From: Actinomarina sp002308095 | GTDB lineage: Bacteria > Actinomycetota > Acidimicrobiia > Actinomarinales > Actinomarinaceae | NCBI GenBank assembly: GCA_045563135.1 | Contig: JBJKUL010000001.1 | Location: 868,001-932,000 of the forward strand | Direction: 5' to 3' | Length of the DNA: 64,000 bases | In this document: positions 1 to 9,334 of the stretch, in pieces | Position numbering within the stretch: the first letter of the stretch is position 1 | Layout: each line of letters begins with the position of its first letter | The notes under the pieces: model-generated | What the model saw: the letters and a program-made list of their open reading frames with translations, nothing else | Databases searched by the model: none | What the model was told of the DNA's origin: nothing | Program-made: the position numbers and the translations under genes

Positions 1-476
1 TTTAAATACATAATAACTTTGGAATCTTTAATTTCATATGCATTTTGCCATGTAACACACTTTCTTTCAGCTCTCCTTGACACTACCCTTGACCAGTCAA
101 TTTTTGCTGAAATGGGATTCTCACCAGGAACAACAAAAAATTCAGGAATTCCATTTTTCTCCTCTAGAATATCAATTTTTGCTTCAAGATTTTTTATCAT
201 ACTGTCTTCGACTAATGTCTTTCCTGATTCCAGTTTTCCTCTGTTTTCTTTTGAGGTTGCTAACTCTGCTCCTACGATAAAAAGTTCTCTTTGTATTTGA
301 AGAATTATTTCTTGGGTCAATGATGGTAAGTCTTTCTCTGCTCTTATGATTCCAAGTGAAGCTACTAGTTCATCGACTGAGCCATATGCCTCAGGAGCAA
401 GATTGTCTTTTGAGACTGTATCTCCATAAAGTAATCTTGTATTTCCCTTATCCCCTTTTTTGGTATAAATCTTCAT
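1..476 (-). CDS. PduO-type cob(I)alamin adenosyltransferase (3' end cut by window)
   Basis: Transfers the adenosyl group of ATP to cob(I)alamin to make adenosylcobalamin. The minus-strand frame from the ATG at 476 stays open to the window edge for 158 codons. The N-terminus MKIYTKKGDKGNTRLLYGD is the family's ATP-binding opening. Near residue 136 the helix ending in SRRAERKCV matches the conserved RRAER motif that contacts ATP. The family is usually about 180-190 residues, so roughly 30 are missing off the left edge. Its 5' end faces the 3' end of the membrane protein at 492. It implies B12-dependent metabolism, although no B12 enzyme is visible here. Confidence 0.88.
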   Translation of the reverse strand, partial: MKIYTKKGDKGNTRLLYGDTVSKDNLAPEAYGSVDELVASLGIIRAEKDLPSLTQEIILQIQRELFIVGAELATSKENRGKLESGKTLVEDSMIKNLEAKIDILEEKNGIPEFFVVPGENPISAKIDWSRVVSRRAERKCVTWQNAYEIKDSKVIMYL

Positions 477-491
477 TAGTTAAGCATAGTC

Positions 492-1133
492 TTACGGTAG
501 AAGTATTAGGGTTCCAGTTCCACCGAGAGAAACTAATAAAGATAAATAGCTGAGTCCAGTTGCAGCCATTACTCCCGTATACGATGTTTCATTAAGAGAC
601 TTTAAAGAACCTAGTGAAAGCACTAAAGAAGAAATATACAACCCAATGATGATATTTTTATAAAGTGTAGATATCTCTAAAGAAATCAGTCCTGTAATAA
701 TCATTAAAGATAATAGGCCAGCTATTAACATCGAAGATCTAGCTATATTTTTCATACCTATTCTTGTGATTGTGGGGTCAACTAAAAACCAGTGACCAAT
801 CATCATTAGAGAAAAAATTCCACTAACTAAAGTTATAGGCAAGAATGTACTGATTAAATTTCCATCCAATGTGCTATAAGCTTCATATATTAAAATTATA
901 AAACTAACAAAAAAAGTAACATTCGATAGTTTTTGATTTTGATGTAATAGTGTTGTTAAAAGAATTATTATTCCAGCAAACACTAATAAATTAAAATTAA
1001 TCAAAAGAACTGTAGAAATTAAACAAATAAATAATATGCTAAAACCCTTTTTTGGGCTTGTTGAAAACCTGATATACCAAAAGTAAGGAATACTGTAAAT
1101 TAAAACAAGGTAGATAAATGTACTCAAATTCAT
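492..1133 (-). CDS. Multi-spanning membrane protein, unknown function
   Basis: A 213-residue, strongly hydrophobic protein with about six or seven predicted membrane segments and almost no soluble part. I do not recognise the family with confidence. The most distinctive stretch is MIGHWFLVDPTITR around residues 111-124, a short polar loop with an invariant-looking GHWFLV; related wording occurs in uncharacterised bacterial membrane proteins. It lies 15 nt upstream of the adenosyltransferase start and is probably co-transcribed with it. The start overlaps the beginning of a plus-strand reading frame at 1118, so the divergent promoter must be within or very close to coding sequence. Confidence 0.7.
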   Translation of the reverse strand: MNLSTFIYLVLIYSIPYFWYIRFSTSPKKGFSILFICLISTVLLINFNLLVFAGIIILLTTLLHQNQKLSNVTFFVSFIILIYEAYSTLDGNLISTFLPITLVSGIFSLMMIGHWFLVDPTITRIGMKNIARSSMLIAGLLSLMIITGLISLEISTLYKNIIIGLYISSLVLSLGSLKSLNETSYTGVMAATGLSYLSLLVSLGGTGTLILLP

Positions 1134-1156
1134 ACTCCTTTTACAATAATGTATAT

Positions 1157-1496
1157 ATGACTAATGAAAAAAATAAATTAAATATATTTAGTGCATTGAT
1201 TTTAGGAATAAGCATTCTGCTTCTGACAGGTCAAGGGAAGATTGAAACATTGCTTAGTTTTAATCTCTTTATTTCTTTAACAATTTTTACTATTGTTGTC
1301 CTATATTTCGATAAAAGCTTATGCAAATTATAAATATTTAGGTATTGCTATGTTTGCTAGTATTTTCCTATTATCTCCTGAAGTATTTTCAACAAAAAAA
1401 GGTGAGCTTTTCCCGATAACATATATATTTTTTATGATCTATTTTTCTATCATTTTTGGTAAATATCTTTATAAAAGATGGAAAAGTTCTCTCTAA
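1157..1496 (+). pseudogene. Small membrane protein, apparently split by a +1 frameshift
   Basis: Two overlapping short frames (1157-1333, and an ORF running to 1496) both encode membrane helices. If one A of the AAAA run at 1313-1316 is removed, they join into one protein of about 112 residues with four hydrophobic segments, reading through FDKAYANYKYLG and ending KRWKSSL. The ATG at 1157 begins MTNEKNK. An earlier in-frame ATG at 1118 would overlap the divergent gene. I do not recognise the family. It could be a real frameshift, a sequence error in a homopolymer, or two separate small proteins. Confidence 0.4.
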
Positions 1497-1545
1497 AGTG
1501 CATAATTACTCTTGTTGTACCTAAAATGGAAACATGGTTCAGGGC

Positions 1546-4500
1546 ATGATTAAAAAGTTTATATCAATTTCATTATTTTCTTTTTTTTGCATTGTTTTAA
1601 CTCAAAGTAATGCACTTGGTCAAATTTCACCCCCTGTCAATACCTCATTTGGTTGTGCTTCTAATGCTGTTGCTCCTTTAGATTCAATTAAAGATTTACA
1701 AACTTATCTAAACTGTAATGGTTTTAATCCAGGACCAATTGATGGAGTTTCTGGAGGTAGAACTACCTCTGCAATCAAAGCCTTTCAAGCTGCTTCAGGT
1801 TTAGTGCCAGATGGTGTGGTTGGACCTGCTACTAAACAAGCAATGAGATCTTACTCCGAAGAAACTTTTACTTTTACAGGTAGCGGATGGGGGCATGGTG
1901 TAGGACTTAGTCAGTATGGAGCAAAAGGACTTACTGAACTTGGAGCCTCATTCTGTTCTAATACAAGCTCGTGTACTTCTGATGAAGTTGTGAATTATTA
2001 CTTTAAAGATACTGTAGACAAGCAGTTAAATGAACTCTCACTATCATCACCTGAGATAGCTACTGATAAATCGGCATTATGGGTTGGACTTGCAAGAAAT
2101 GCCAAAAATATTTCTTTAACAACCCTTCCATCATCAAGCCCACCAACACTGTTTATTTGCCAAGATGGTCTTTCTCAGACTGCAGGTGTTCAGTCATTTT
2201 TAGCTTCAAGAGGATACGAACCTGGACCTGTGGACGGTGCATATGGAGAGAAAACTGCTAACGCATTAAGAAACTATCAAGCTTCTAAAGGCATAACCCA
2301 ATCAGGAGCGATCGATGATGCTACAGTAGCTGCAATCAAAAATGATGCCAGTAGCGATGGTCCTTGTGAGTCAATCTGGGGGCCAGTAAAGATTAGTGGT
2401 GGTGCAACTATTTCTGTAATTTATTCAAATGGTGGATGTTACTTTGCAGGACATCCATTGGTTTCTAAACAGTCTGCAAGCTGTAATGTAACAATTAAGT
2501 GGTCTGAAGGTGGAAGAGTTCGTGTTGGACCGAGGGAGCACAAACATGGTGAGCTTAAACTTCGTTCAAAGTCTGTCTCTACAGGATTTCATGTAGTTTT
2601 AGCTGTAAATTTAGAAAAATACCTTTATGGATTGGCTGAAATGCCTTCACATTGGAATGTTAAAGCTCTTGAGGCTCAAGCTTTAGTTGGACGAAGTTAT
2701 GCAGTCTTCCATTATTTAGATGAAAATATACCTAGCCAACAAACTGCATACGATGCAGGATTATCCGAAAAACAAAAAGCTTATTGCTGGTGTCACATTG
2801 GATCAACTGCCTCAAGTCAATATTATTACGGATACCTCAAAGAAATTGCAGGACCAAATTGGGTACAGGCTGTAAACAATACAGCTGGAAAAGTTATTAC
2901 TTATGGTGGAGGTTATACAAGAGATGGTGTGATTCAGGCTTTTTACTCATCTTCAACAGGCGGTAAAACAAATGATAATGCTGTTGGCTTTGGATCTTCT
3001 ACTGTATGGCCATATCTTCAAACTGTTGATGATCCATGGTCAATAGATAACCGTGTAGGTAACCCAAAAGCTGCATGGTCATATGATTTTACAACCTATC
3101 AATTATCAAAAAATATACTTTGTGGAGATATCCCATGTTTTGATGCCATTACAGACATTTATGTTTCTGGTGCAGCTAGCTCAGGAGCAGCAACAGAAGT
3201 TACTATGAAAGGCTATAGAAATGGAGCAGCAAGAACAGTAACTAAATCTGGAAGAAATATAAAGTCTCAGCTTGGATTCACCTCACATTATTTTAAAACT
3301 TCAAGTGCTTCAGATGTTTCAACTTTAGCTGTTGGTCCTGTAACTGTTAACACTTCGACACCCTCTAGTAGTTCCTCTGGTGGTAGTGTGGTGTCTTCTT
3401 CAGGTGACACCGCTCAATATGCAACGTCAACAAGTGGACTACTTTATTTAAGTAAAGCTGGCTTACTTGACAAATGCACTCAAAGTTCATCTGCTTGTCA
3501 GAATAAAACTATAACCAGAGAAGAAGCAGCAGCAGTTGTAGCAGTAACTGGTGGGGTTCCCTTAGATGCTCCTAATGCATATAGTGATGATGATCAAAGT
3601 ATTTATCAGCAAGCAATAAATGGTATGCCATATTATGGGATGCAAGTATGTTTTGGTAGTCCATTTCAGTACCTTCCTAAAGAATCAGTGACTAGAGATG
3701 AGTTTGCTTGTATGTTAACTAAGGCAATTAAAGCAGGTTCAGCAACTGATCTAACTGGTAGTTCAGATCCGTACTCTGATGAAGGAGCGAGTAAATGGAC
3801 CAGTAATATTTATACATTAGCTGCTAATGACATAATTCCAGCATGTAGTTCTCTTGCTGACAAATTTTGCCCAAGTAGAAAAACTTCAATAGGCGAAGTG
3901 TCTTATATGATTAATCAATTAGTAACAAAATCTCTCATTAGTTCTGATGTTTACAGCCAAACACCATTTCAAAGCGGTTGGGAACCAGTAGGTGGTGAAG
4001 TTGAATCTGCAGCACAAACAGCAGTATCAAACCCGAATGAAGGAAATGATGATTGTGTGGCAAAAGATAACTCAAATGTAAAACTTACGAATACACTAGA
4101 GATACAGAAGTTTTTAACTAATAATGGATTCAAACCAGGACCAATAGATGGTCAATCTGGCCCTCAAACTGTATCTGCAATTAAAGCTTTCCAAACAGCA
4201 AATGGACTTCTTGCGGATGGAATAGTTGGTAATAAAACTAAAGCAGCGATGAGGGGTTATACAGGATGTACTACGAATACTTGCATTGCTCGCGATAACA
4301 GATCAGCAAATCTAGATTCTGTTGAAGGAATTCAAACTTACTTATCAAATAATGGTTTCAATCCTGGAATCATAGATGGCGAGATGGGCTCATATACCAA
4401 AGAAGCAATAAAAGCTTTCCAAAGAAAAGTAGGTCTTATCCCTGATGGTGTTGCTGGTGCAAGGACTAAGTCTGAAATGAAAAAATATACAGGCTGCTAA
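1546..4500 (+). CDS. Secreted SpoIID/LytB-domain wall protein with four PG-binding repeats and SLH-like repeats
   Basis: A 984-residue exported protein. The ATG at 1546 (MIKKFISISL) gives a clean signal peptide ending near NALGQ; an ATG at 1534 adds four residues. In the numbering from 1534, a PG_binding_1 repeat (about 42-108, NGFNPGPIDG) is followed by the SpoIID/LytB motif GSGWGHGVGLSQYGAKGL (116-133). A second PG-binding repeat (about 209-270, RGYEPGPVDG) interrupts the SpoIID region. The SpoIID core follows (KYLYGLAEMPSHW, ALEAQALVGRSYA, then FYSSSTGGKT). Three SLH-like stretches with many Cys lie at about 625-800. Two more PG-binding repeats (about 841-912 and 917-988) each end in YTGC. 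Likely peptidoglycan-anchored glycan-strand enzyme or remodeller; activity is inferred from family. Confidence 0.85.
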   Translation: MIKKFISISLFSFFCIVLTQSNALGQISPPVNTSFGCASNAVAPLDSIKDLQTYLNCNGFNPGPIDGVSGGRTTSAIKAFQAASGLVPDGVVGPATKQAMRSYSEETFTFTGSGWGHGVGLSQYGAKGLTELGASFCSNTSSCTSDEVVNYYFKDTVDKQLNELSLSSPEIATDKSALWVGLARNAKNISLTTLPSSSPPTLFICQDGLSQTAGVQSFLASRGYEPGPVDGAYGEKTANALRNYQASKGITQSGAIDDATVAAIKNDASSDGPCESIWGPVKISGGATISVIYSNGGCYFAGHPLVSKQSASCNVTIKWSEGGRVRVGPREHKHGELKLRSKSVSTGFHVVLAVNLEKYLYGLAEMPSHWNVKALEAQALVGRSYAVFHYLDENIPSQQTAYDAGLSEKQKAYCWCHIGSTASSQYYYGYLKEIAGPNWVQAVNNTAGKVITYGGGYTRDGVIQAFYSSSTGGKTNDNAVGFGSSTVWPYLQTVDDPWSIDNRVGNPKAAWSYDFTTYQLSKNILCGDIPCFDAITDIYVSGAASSGAATEVTMKGYRNGAARTVTKSGRNIKSQLGFTSHYFKTSSASDVSTLAVGPVTVNTSTPSSSSSGGSVVSSSGDTAQYATSTSGLLYLSKAGLLDKCTQSSSACQNKTITREEAAAVVAVTGGVPLDAPNAYSDDDQSIYQQAINGMPYYGMQVCFGSPFQYLPKESVTRDEFACMLTKAIKAGSATDLTGSSDPYSDEGASKWTSNIYTLAANDIIPACSSLADKFCPSRKTSIGEVSYMINQLVTKSLISSDVYSQTPFQSGWEPVGGEVESAAQTAVSNPNEGNDDCVAKDNSNVKLTNTLEIQKFLTNNGFKPGPIDGQSGPQTVSAIKAFQTANGLLADGIVGNKTKAAMRGYTGCTTNTCIARDNRSANLDSVEGIQTYLSNNGFNPGIIDGEMGSYTKEAIKAFQRKVGLIPDGVAGARTKSEMKKYTGC

Positions 4501-6419
4501 TCTAGATACTTTTTAATTTCATCTCCTATATTCTTAGCTGTAAATTTATATTCTTCTTTTAAATCTTTGATAGGTGCTGAGATACCAAATTCATCAATTG
4601 AGAAAGATTTTGTTATAGAACCTAAGTAATTTTTCCAGCCAATAGATCGGCCAAGTTCAATGGTAAAATTTAGGTTACTCGCTTTAAGCTCATCAATCAT
4701 CTTAGAAGGAACATTTTCTAATTTATTTAACATAGGAGTAGAAACAATCCTGACAGAAGTTTCTTTAAGATATTCTTTAATTGAAAACGCTAACTCTAAT
4801 TCTGACCCAGAAGCAAAAATTGTTATTTCAGAACCGTCAGACGCTATATATGCTCCTTTTACAAACTCTTCATATTTATTTTCTAAATCTAAAAATTCAA
4901 GATTTTGTCTTGTAAGAACTATGGCTTTTGGGTTACCAGATTTACTAAATGCATATTTGTATGCATACTCAACTTCTACACTGTTAGATGGCCTAATTAC
5001 ATCCAAATTTGGTATTAATCTTAAGGCCATCAGATGCTCTATAGGCTGATGAGTTGGCCCATCCTCCCCCAAATATATGGAGTCATGTGTAAATATAAAT
5101 ACAGAATCTGTTTCCATCAACGAAGCAAGTCTTATGCTAGGTCTCATGTAATCAGAAAATACTAAGAATGTAGAGCCATACCCAACCAAATGACTGTGTA
5201 GAGTGATTCCATTTACAACAGCACCCATTGCATGTTCCCTAATACCGTACTCTAAATTGCGACCTCCATAATTGTCGTTTGAAAATTTACTATCGCCAAC
5301 AATTTGTTTAGTTGAAGCAGTGAGGTCAGCTGAGCCACCAATGATACTGTTGGTTGCTTCACCTATATTTTTTAATACATTTGATCCAGCGATCCTAGTT
5401 GCTAAAGCTTTTTTATCAGATTTTAAATCTATACTTATTTCATTAGATACTAATAAATCCCAATTTTTTTTAAAATCATTATCCATTTCATACTTCTTAT
5501 TAAAAGTGTTCGTCCATTCTGAGAATGTATTATTGTCTTTTTTTCTTTTTTCTTCAAAGTAATCATAAATTTCTTTATCGTGATCAAAAACATCGCCGGC
5601 CCAATCAATATTATTTTTAAATTCCTCCATCTCATCAGAACCAAGTGGAGAGCCGTGTACTCCGCTTGTATCTTGTTTATTAGGTGCAAATTTTCCAATT
5701 ATTGATTTTGCCATTATTATCGATGGTTGATTAACAACATTTTTTGCATCTACCAATGCCTGAGAAATTTGATTTTCATCATGTGCATCAATTTGAAGAA
5801 CATGCCATCCTATAGATTCAAATTTTTTCTTTTGATCAGTTAATGAAACGTTTGTAACTCTGCCATCAATAGAAATATTGTTGTCATCAAAAATGTAAAT
5901 TAACTTTCCTAACTTCCAAACTGCGGCAAGTTCTGCTGCTTCAAATGAAACGCCCTCCATTAGATCGCCGTCGGAAACTATTCCATAGGTGTAATGATTA
6001 ATTATGTCTTCGCCTAAGAGATTGGAAAGATATCTTTCTGCAACTGCAAATCCAACTCCAGTAGAGAACCCCTGACCTAAAGGACCTGTTGTCATGTCTA
6101 TGCCTAAAGATGAATCAAGTTCAGGATGTCCTGGAGTTTTTGATTTATATTGACGAAATTTTTTTAAATCTTCAGCAGATATATTAAACCCGTTTAGGTG
6201 GAGTAAAGAATATAAAAGCATCGAGCCGTGTCCTGGACTAAGAATAAATCTATCTCTATTTATCCAAGAAGGATTTTCATTAGAGACTTTTAAAAATTTT
6301 TTATAAAGGACTGTTCCTACATCGGCCATGCCTAATGGCATACCTGGGTGTCCAGAATTCGCCTCCTCTACTCCGGCAGCAGAAAGTATGCGTACAGATT
6401 TTGTTACTTTATTGAACAT
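4497..6419 (-). CDS. tkt: Transketolase
   Basis: Thiamine-diphosphate enzyme that moves two-carbon ketol units in the non-oxidative pentose phosphate pathway. Its 640 residues are slightly shorter than the usual 660. Visible landmarks are SGHPGMPLGMA (22-32), GPLGQG (112-117), and the ThDP/Mg motif SDGDLMEG (149-156) closing with DDNN (178-181). The pyrimidine-domain stretch GIREHAMGAVVNG carries the catalytic Glu, and the C-terminal domain follows. It is the last gene of the minus-strand run that begins with E3, 20 nt after lipBA. Its stop overlaps the stop of the SpoIID gene by 4 nt. Confidence 0.96.
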   Translation of the reverse strand: MFNKVTKSVRILSAAGVEEANSGHPGMPLGMADVGTVLYKKFLKVSNENPSWINRDRFILSPGHGSMLLYSLLHLNGFNISAEDLKKFRQYKSKTPGHPELDSSLGIDMTTGPLGQGFSTGVGFAVAERYLSNLLGEDIINHYTYGIVSDGDLMEGVSFEAAELAAVWKLGKLIYIFDDNNISIDGRVTNVSLTDQKKKFESIGWHVLQIDAHDENQISQALVDAKNVVNQPSIIMAKSIIGKFAPNKQDTSGVHGSPLGSDEMEEFKNNIDWAGDVFDHDKEIYDYFEEKRKKDNNTFSEWTNTFNKKYEMDNDFKKNWDLLVSNEISIDLKSDKKALATRIAGSNVLKNIGEATNSIIGGSADLTASTKQIVGDSKFSNDNYGGRNLEYGIREHAMGAVVNGITLHSHLVGYGSTFLVFSDYMRPSIRLASLMETDSVFIFTHDSIYLGEDGPTHQPIEHLMALRLIPNLDVIRPSNSVEVEYAYKYAFSKSGNPKAIVLTRQNLEFLDLENKYEEFVKGAYIASDGSEITIFASGSELELAFSIKEYLKETSVRIVSTPMLNKLENVPSKMIDELKASNLNFTIELGRSIGWKNYLGSITKSFSIDEFGISAPIKDLKEEYKFTAKNIGDEIKKYLD

Positions 6420-6439
6420 TTATAACAGTATAGACTTAC

Positions 6440-8068
6440 TTACACTGAGGCAAAGGAGTCTTTTGCATGGTATGAAGATCGTACTAGAGGTCCTGATTCT
6501 ATATGTGGGATTCCTAAAGATTCTCCAATAGATTTAAATTTTTCAAACTCTTCTTTTTCAACATATCTATGAATTGGCCTATGTTTTGCAGTTGGCCTTA
6601 GATACTGTCCAATAGTTACAATATCAACATTAATTTGTGAAAGATCTTCTAAAACTGCTATGACTTCATCAAACTCTTCTCCCATGCCAACAATTAAACC
6701 TGTTTTGGTTTTCCCTAAAAATGTAGAATCTTTTGCATATTGAAGCAGAGAGAGTGACCTGCCATAAGAGGCTGCTGTTCTTATCTCTCTTTGAAGCCTT
6801 GGGACGGTCTCTAGATTATGATTTAAGACTTCTGGCTTTGCCTCAATAATATTATCTATTGCAGCTTTTTCTCCTTTGAAGTCAGGGATTAAAACCTCAA
6901 CACTGGTTTCTGGATTAATTCTTTTAATCTGTGTAATTGTTTCTGCAAAAAAATTAGATCCTCCATCTGGAAGGTCGTCTCTATTGACTGAAGTAACAAC
7001 TGCATGTGTAAGTCCCATCGTCTGAACACTTTCAGCTACACGAATTGGTTCAAGTTCATCTAAATCACAGGGCTTTCCTGTGTTAACATCACAGAAGCCA
7101 CAAGCTCTTGTACAGGTGTCTCCCATTATCATAAAAGTTGCTGTCCCCATTGACCAACATTCGTATATATTTGGGCAAGAGGCCTCTTCGCAAACAGTAT
7201 TTAATTTTTTCTCAGATATTAAATTTTTTAAATCTCGATAATCTTTTCCTAGATTGGCTTTTACTTTCATCCATTCAGGTCTTTGTGGTTCATCTGGAAG
7301 TAAGCCTTTGATAGTTATGGGGATAATGTTTTTATTTTTCTGAAAAACACCTTTATCAACCATTTCATCTATTTCATGTTTTTTTTGTTTCTTCAACTGA
7401 GTCGGTGTGAATTGTGACATTTGTATGTCAACATCTTGATACCCAAACACTGAAGGAAAAACTTCATTTATTTTTAGGACTATATCATCAAAGGAAACCT
7501 CTTTATTGAATGAATGAACTGCAGCTATTTTTTCATCCTGGTTGCCACATGGATTAATTAACTTAAAACCATCTAAATTATCAAAAATATTTAAAGAAAA
7601 ACCATGATATGTTGTCCATTTACTAACTTTCACACCTATAGAAGCTATCTTACCTTCAGAGGTCCAAACACCTGTATCACCTTCTTTTGAATGAGCATCT
7701 ATATCAAAGCTTTTTAATGTCTCGATTATTGTCGACTCTAAGCTCCTCACAAATGGAATCACTTTTTTAGGATCATTTAATCTAATAATTGGATATCCAA
7801 TTAACTGTCCTTTTCCATGGAATGTTACGTCTCCACCACGGTCTGTTTCATAAAACTCAATACCCTTTTGTTCTAACTCATTTTGATCTAAAAGAAGGTT
7901 ATTTGTATCACCAGTTCTTCCAATAGTTATTACGTTATTGTGCTCTAAAAGAAGTAAATAATCATATGGGTTATATTCTTTTGAAACTGATTCTTTGAGA
8001 CCCCTTTGTAGTACTAAAGCCTCCGAATAAGGAAGGCTTCCAAGCCATCTTATATTTAACTGTCTCAA
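6440..8068 (-). CDS. lipBA: Octanoyltransferase-lipoyl synthase fusion (LipB-LipA)
   Basis: One polypeptide carries both steps of lipoate assembly. The LipB part (about 1-210) transfers octanoate from ACP to E2. It has RGGDVTFHGKGQLIGYP, the catalytic Lys in GKIASIG (about 140) and the catalytic Cys in INPCGNQ (about 174). After a Lys-rich linker the LipA part (about 255-542) inserts sulfur. Its auxiliary cluster ligands are CEEASCPNIYEC (about 293, 298, 304) and the radical SAM motif is CTRACGFC (about 319, 323, 326). I use the TTG at 8068, which overlaps the E2 stop as TTGA; the frame is open to 8086. It lies directly behind E2, its protein substrate. Separate lipA and lipB genes are the norm. 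Confidence 0.93.
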   Translation of the reverse strand: MRQLNIRWLGSLPYSEALVLQRGLKESVSKEYNPYDYLLLLEHNNVITIGRTGDTNNLLLDQNELEQKGIEFYETDRGGDVTFHGKGQLIGYPIIRLNDPKKVIPFVRSLESTIIETLKSFDIDAHSKEGDTGVWTSEGKIASIGVKVSKWTTYHGFSLNIFDNLDGFKLINPCGNQDEKIAAVHSFNKEVSFDDIVLKINEVFPSVFGYQDVDIQMSQFTPTQLKKQKKHEIDEMVDKGVFQKNKNIIPITIKGLLPDEPQRPEWMKVKANLGKDYRDLKNLISEKKLNTVCEEASCPNIYECWSMGTATFMIMGDTCTRACGFCDVNTGKPCDLDELEPIRVAESVQTMGLTHAVVTSVNRDDLPDGGSNFFAETITQIKRINPETSVEVLIPDFKGEKAAIDNIIEAKPEVLNHNLETVPRLQREIRTAASYGRSLSLLQYAKDSTFLGKTKTGLIVGMGEEFDEVIAVLEDLSQINVDIVTIGQYLRPTAKHRPIHRYVEKEEFEKFKSIGESLGIPHIESGPLVRSSYHAKDSFASV

Positions 8069-9330
8069 TTCAGATCTTCTGACCAAGTATGATTTTCTAG
8101 CTGATCTTTAATACTATTTAAAAACATAAGTGCTGTAGATCCATCAAAAACTCTGTGATCCCAAGTAAGACTTAATACACCAGTATTCCTTATTGCAATA
8201 GAATCTGAACCATCAGGAGATTCAATAACTACTGGTTTCTTTTTTATTGACTCAGTTGATAATATTGCTACATTTGGTTGATTTATAATTGGCGAAGTTA
8301 TAAATGAATTAAATGATCCATTGTTAGAAATGGTGAAGGTACTACCCGTCACATCTTCTAGACCATATTCTTTATTTCTAAGTTGCGATGAAACTTCTGT
8401 AATCTTTCTCGCAAGGCCACGAAGATTAAAAGAATCTGAGTCTTTTATTGTTCCAACAAGTAATCCTTCTCTATTTAAATCAACGGCAATACCTAAATTG
8501 ATGAAATCATGCAATTCATGGACATTGTTTGCTAAGTCAAATGAGCTATTTACAACAGGAAACTCCCTCAAGGCATTTATAGTGGCAACTGATATAAATG
8601 GAAGAAAGGTAAGTGAAAAACCTTCTTTTTGCTTGAAATCTGCTTTTATTTTATTTCTTAAAGTTGAAATATTTTCATAGTCCACTTCTACTGAGGTCAT
8701 TACGTGTGCAGAAGTTTGTTTTGAAAGGATCATATTCTCTGCAATTCTTTTTCTTAACCTTGGAATTTCATTTCCAGTAGATTTTTTTGACTCAACAGGT
8801 TTGACTTCAACAGAATTTTCTTTTTTCACCTCTTGTACTTGTGGCTTGGTGATGCCATCAGAAGAAATTAGCATCTCAATATCCTTACGAGTAATACGGT
8901 TATTTTTACCAGTACCTGTAATCCCTGATAAGTCAATATTGTTTTCTTTTGCAAGTTTCCTTACTATTGGTGAAAGTTGCTGGTTTTTATCCCTATCAAC
9001 ATGGGGTTCAGCTTTAATTTCTTCAACTTGTTCAACAAGTGGTTCACTTTTATCTTCCACTACAGGTTCAGATTTTTTCGTATCAGAACTAGCTTCACCG
9101 CCTAATTCCATGAGAGAAACTCCAACTTCGACTGTTTCTCCCTCATCAACTAATAAGGCGGTAACTTTCCCTGAAAAGGGTGAGGGCACTTCAGTGTCTA
9201 CTTTGTCAGTTGAGATTTCTAGGATTGGATCATCTTCTTTTACCTCATCTCCTACTGAAACAAGCCACCTGAGTATAGTTCCCTCTGTTACTGTCTCGCC
9301 TAGTTGAGGCATTTTTACAATTTCACCCAT
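8065..9330 (-). CDS. Dihydrolipoamide acyltransferase, E2 of a 2-oxo acid dehydrogenase
   Basis: E2 core of a pyruvate- or branched-chain-type dehydrogenase complex, 421 residues. It has one N-terminal lipoyl domain with the lipoylated Lys in STDKVDTEV (Lys43). An acidic linker follows, then a peripheral-subunit-binding domain (about 118-155, SPIVRKLAKENNIDLSGITGTG). The CAT domain carries the catalytic DHRVFDG motif near the C-terminus. The single lipoyl domain and sequence style fit BCKDH- or pyruvate-type E2; the substrate cannot be fixed from sequence. It starts 4 nt after E1 and overlaps lipBA. Confidence 0.94.
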   Translation of the reverse strand: MGEIVKMPQLGETVTEGTILRWLVSVGDEVKEDDPILEISTDKVDTEVPSPFSGKVTALLVDEGETVEVGVSLMELGGEASSDTKKSEPVVEDKSEPLVEQVEEIKAEPHVDRDKNQQLSPIVRKLAKENNIDLSGITGTGKNNRITRKDIEMLISSDGITKPQVQEVKKENSVEVKPVESKKSTGNEIPRLRKRIAENMILSKQTSAHVMTSVEVDYENISTLRNKIKADFKQKEGFSLTFLPFISVATINALREFPVVNSSFDLANNVHELHDFINLGIAVDLNREGLLVGTIKDSDSFNLRGLARKITEVSSQLRNKEYGLEDVTGSTFTISNNGSFNSFITSPIINQPNVAILSTESIKKKPVVIESPDGSDSIAIRNTGVLSLTWDHRVFDGSTALMFLNSIKDQLENHTWSEDLN

Positions 9331-9334
9331 ACTT

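Noticed and set aside
8801..9307. 168-residue plus-strand frame opposite the E2 lipoyl region
   Set aside because: Ser/Thr-rich shadow of the acidic Glu/Val-rich E2 linker; no start context and no homology.
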